NCBI GenBank assembly: GCA_900759045.1
Contig: CAAETU010000032.1
Location: forward strand, 1-17,721
DNA from: an uncultured Collinsella sp.
GTDB taxonomy: Bacteria; Actinomycetota; Coriobacteriia; Coriobacteriales; Coriobacteriaceae
Direction of reading: 5' to 3'
Length of the DNA stretch: 17,721 bases
Below are positions 15,986-17,721 of the stretch, piece after piece. Positions within the stretch are counted from its first letter, which is position 1, and each line of letters opens with the position of its first letter. The notes beneath the pieces are model-generated. The model searched no databases. It had not been told where the DNA came from and worked only from the letters and a program-made list of their open reading frames with translations. A program made the position numbers and the translations under genes.

Positions 15986-16011
15986 GAATGCGAGCATTCA
16001 TCAACAGATGA
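15986..16011 (-). promoter_or_regulatory. Candidate TetR operator: two overlapping palindromes
   Basis: GAATGCGAGCATTC (15986-15999) is a perfect 6-2-6 palindrome 16-29 bases before the tetR start codon. It overlaps by two bases a second inverted repeat, TCATCAACAGATGA (15998-16011, 5-4-5). Size, symmetry and place suit a TetR-family autoregulatory site. A GATAAT -10 candidate (+ 16032-16037, minus orientation) lies just upstream, so a bound repressor would cover the transcription start. Confidence 0.5.
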
Positions 16012-16088
16012 GAGTTAATCTACGTAAGAGGATTATCCCCCATCCGGCACAAAAATGCCCGGCAACATGAAGAACGCACGACCAACTA

Positions 16089-17393
16089 TTACGCCTTAGA
16101 GTGTTTCTTTTTGTTCAAAGCAGCCGGGGACACACGGATGCCGTCGCCCGTCTGGCGCACATAGGCCTTATGCGCCGGTTTGGCGGCCCCAGAAGCCTTC
16201 TGAGCATGTTGATTGGGATCCACGGTAACCGCATGCACAGGATGGGGCTTTGCAGGCTTAGAGGACGTCTGAGGCGTTCGTCCGAGCTTGCGCATCACGC
16301 GATCCCAGCGTGCATGGATACTCTCGTTGTGAGCGCTCTTGAGGCCCAGCAGGGGCGCGGCCAAAATAGTCGGCGCGATAAACGTAATGAGGCGCCACAG
16401 CAGGTAACCGGCGGTCGACGCCGATCCAAAGAAATGACCCAAGAACAGCGCGAAGCCGCCCTCGGCACCACCGGTGCCACCGGGCAGGGGAACAGCAGAG
16501 CTCAGGAGTTGAACAAAGGCGCTCGCGGCCATGACCGAGAAAAAGTCAACTTCGTGGTGGCCAAAGGCAAGCATCAGGAAATACGGCACGAGATAGAAAA
16601 ACGCGAGCTGCAACATGGTGATGACCACCGTCAGCAGCATGGACGAAAAATGGCCGGCCGAAAGCTTGAACTTCTCGGAGAACGAGTAGATTTCGCCGTC
16701 GACAAACGTACGCCAGCCCTCGATCTTGGTGGCCGAGACGCCCATTCGCTCGAGCCAATTGATGATGCAGTGCGCGACACGTGTGACGGTCTTGGGCATG
16801 AGCGCGACGGCAAAGATGCCAAGCAGAATGCAGCAGTGACCGCCAAAGCTAAAGACGCACAGCAGCGTCATGTCGCCATAGCGCTCGGCGAAAAACGGCA
16901 TGCGAGCAAGAAGCAGAATGGCGCCCCAGGCAACGAGGCCAAACTGATACACGATAAAGCGCGTGAACTGCGTGGCACCGGCCTCGCCGACGTTTTGGCC
17001 TGCCTTGGTCAGGCGGTAGATCTGGGCAGGCGTGGAGCCCATCATCATGGGCGTCAGGTTGCCAAAGAAGATACCGCTCGCCTCGACCGAGATCAGGTCG
17101 CGAATGCCGACGGGCGAATTGGGGTCGAGCCAGACAGCAATCGCGTACGCCACGATGCCAAAGAACAGGTACAGGAACATGCAGAAGCATGCAGCAACGA
17201 GCCACGGCGCCTGGACGCTCGACATGGCAGCCCAGAACTGACCCATCTGACCGGTCACAATCAGATAAACGATATAGCCAACCAGCACGACGCCGATAAA
17301 AATGGCACCGCGACGTGCACCCTTGTTGTCATCGCCGCCCGAGGACTCAACCTCGACCTGGGGCTTAGAAGTATGCTGAGAGGACTCCTTCAT
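16089..17393 (-). CDS. Multi-pass membrane protein of the UPF0104 / LPG-synthase-TM (MprF flippase-like) family
   Basis: An integral membrane protein related to the flippase half of MprF and to YbhN/AglD; members are thought to move or bind lipid-linked substrates. The 434-residue product has a charged cytosolic N-terminus (1-28) and about seven or eight membrane segments, including 29-47, 63-88, 145-163, 175-199, 250-278, 284-302 and 328-350. It carries the family motifs GNLTPMMMGSTPAQIYRL (111-128) and PLPGGTGGAEGGF (302-314). A soluble, Lys/His/Pro-rich C-terminal tail of about 75 residues ends KKKHSKA. There is no LPG-synthase catalytic domain, so it is not full MprF. The ATG at 17393 has AAGGAG four bases upstream; an alternative start 11 codons earlier (17426) has none. 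Substrate unknown; tetR follows on the same strand. Confidence 0.88.
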   Translation of the reverse strand: MKESSQHTSKPQVEVESSGGDDNKGARRGAIFIGVVLVGYIVYLIVTGQMGQFWAAMSSVQAPWLVAACFCMFLYLFFGIVAYAIAVWLDPNSPVGIRDLISVEASGIFFGNLTPMMMGSTPAQIYRLTKAGQNVGEAGATQFTRFIVYQFGLVAWGAILLLARMPFFAERYGDMTLLCVFSFGGHCCILLGIFAVALMPKTVTRVAHCIINWLERMGVSATKIEGWRTFVDGEIYSFSEKFKLSAGHFSSMLLTVVITMLQLAFFYLVPYFLMLAFGHHEVDFFSVMAASAFVQLLSSAVPLPGGTGGAEGGFALFLGHFFGSASTAGYLLWRLITFIAPTILAAPLLGLKSAHNESIHARWDRVMRKLGRTPQTSSKPAKPHPVHAVTVDPNQHAQKASGAAKPAHKAYVRQTGDGIRVSPAALNKKKHSKA

Positions 17394-17426
17394 GAGGCTC
17401 CTTCTGACCGTCCAAATATCTTGCAT

Positions 17427-17432
17427 ATTGTA
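17427..17432 (-). promoter_or_regulatory. Candidate -10 box of the flippase-like gene
   Basis: On the minus strand TACAAT lies 33 bases before the start codon at 17393, between the tRNA terminator and the gene. No good -35 is visible. It coincides with the rejected upstream start at 17426, another reason to prefer the shorter gene. Confidence 0.4.
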
Positions 17433-17497
17433 CCCGCAAGGGCCACCAGCAGAACGTAAAGCTATGGGCCAAATGGGAATTGCAGATGGTTTGCTTG

Positions 17498-17534
17498 AAA
17501 ATAAAAAACCCGAACTTCCATGGGAAGTCCGGGT
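17498..17534 (-). terminator. Intrinsic terminator of the tRNA-Glu operon
   Basis: On the minus strand a 12-bp stem (+ 17523-17534 with 17508-17519, one G-U pair) and a three-base loop is followed by TTTTTTATTTT. It begins ten bases after the second tRNA and isolates the tRNA unit from the downstream membrane-protein gene. Confidence 0.92.
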
Positions 17535-17544
17535 CTCTAATTTA

Positions 17545-17621
17545 TGGTAGCCCGTACCAGATTCGAACTGGTGATCTCCGCCTTGAGAGGGCGGCGTCCT
17601 AAACCGCTAGACGAACGGGCC
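17545..17621 (-). tRNA. tRNA-Glu (anticodon CUC), second of the tandem pair
   Basis: 77 bases with encoded CCA, read from 17621 to 17545. It folds as a normal cloverleaf: acceptor GGCCCGT/ACGGGCT (with G1 opposite U72), anticodon stem CCGCC/GGCGG with loop CUCUCAA and anticodon CUC (+ 17585-17587), and T-arm CCAG-TTCGAAT-CTGG. It reads the GAG codon. It is identical to the copy 22 bases upstream. Confidence 0.96.
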
Positions 17622-17643
17622 ATAAGCCTCAGCAGAAAAGAAG

Positions 17644-17720
17644 TGGTAGCCCGTACCAGATTCGAACTGGTGATCTCCGCCTTGAGAGGGCGGCGTCCTA
17701 AACCGCTAGACGAACGGGCC
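17644..17720 (-). tRNA. tRNA-Glu (anticodon CUC), first of the tandem pair
   Basis: Identical to the copy at 17545-17621 over all 77 bases including CCA; anticodon at + 17684-17686. It is complete, ending one base before the window edge, so further tRNAs or the promoter lie outside the window. The spacer to the next copy is 17622-17643. Confidence 0.96.
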
Positions 17721-17721
17721 A

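Noticed and set aside
16041..16062. CCGGCA/TGCCCGG hairpin between the flippase-like gene and tetR as a terminator
   Set aside because: The stem has a bulge and neither strand has a T-run after it, so the two genes may well be co-transcribed.
16101..17459. A 452-codon plus-strand open frame opposite the flippase-like gene
   Set aside because: The minus-strand gene has clear membrane segments and a family motif with a Shine-Dalgarno; the plus-strand translation is hydrophilic and featureless.

Overview
The window reads as a stretch of chromosome from a high-GC, anaerobic Coriobacteriia-type bacterium, most likely Collinsella or a close relative. This is inferred from codon style, the oxygen-labile iron-sulfur L-serine dehydratase, the radical SAM enzyme and the mix of genes; no 16S or other marker was available to confirm it. 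Almost all of the window is ordinary housekeeping and envelope coding sequence. The unusual material lies in the intergenic regions, which carry several long, perfect inverted repeats.

Layout, left to right. (1) 30-4603, minus strand: gltX (glutamyl-tRNA synthetase) ending in an intrinsic terminator, then a priA-def unit (replication-restart helicase and peptide deformylase). (2) 4604-4869: a divergent promoter region holding a perfect 28-bp inverted repeat midway between the gltX and metK promoters, then a metK leader with a GC-rich hairpin. (3) 4870-6225: metK (S-adenosylmethionine synthetase) and a strong terminator. (4) 6226-6496: a gene-free stretch dominated by a 121-nt element closed by a perfect 26-bp stem. 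(5) 6497-8104: sdaA, a one-chain L-serine dehydratase. (6) 8222-9967: a membrane-anchored L,D-transpeptidase. (7) 10097-13502: a translationally coupled MacA-like adaptor / ABC ATPase / MacB-type permease operon. (8) 13516-15302: a radical SAM enzyme gene bracketed by two copies of another palindromic repeat. (9) 15359-17393, minus strand: a UPF0104/MprF-flippase-like membrane protein followed by a TetR regulator with a palindromic candidate operator at its own start. (10) 17498-17720, minus strand: two identical tandem tRNA-Glu(CUC) genes with a shared terminator.

How the genes may relate. def, priA, gltX, metK and the tRNAs are core information-processing and one-carbon genes. sdaA makes pyruvate and ammonia from serine. 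The L,D-transpeptidase and the Mac-like exporter both act at the cell envelope but appear to be separate transcription units. metK makes the cofactor that the radical SAM enzyme consumes, but nothing in the sequence links the two. The radical SAM gene, tetR and the flippase-like gene are neighbours in a convergent arrangement; a shared role in lipid or envelope chemistry is only a guess. I found no CRISPR array, no intact transposase and no prophage gene. No single clearly new system is evident; the best candidates for novelty are the 121-nt structured element upstream of sdaA and the repeat-bracketed radical SAM gene.
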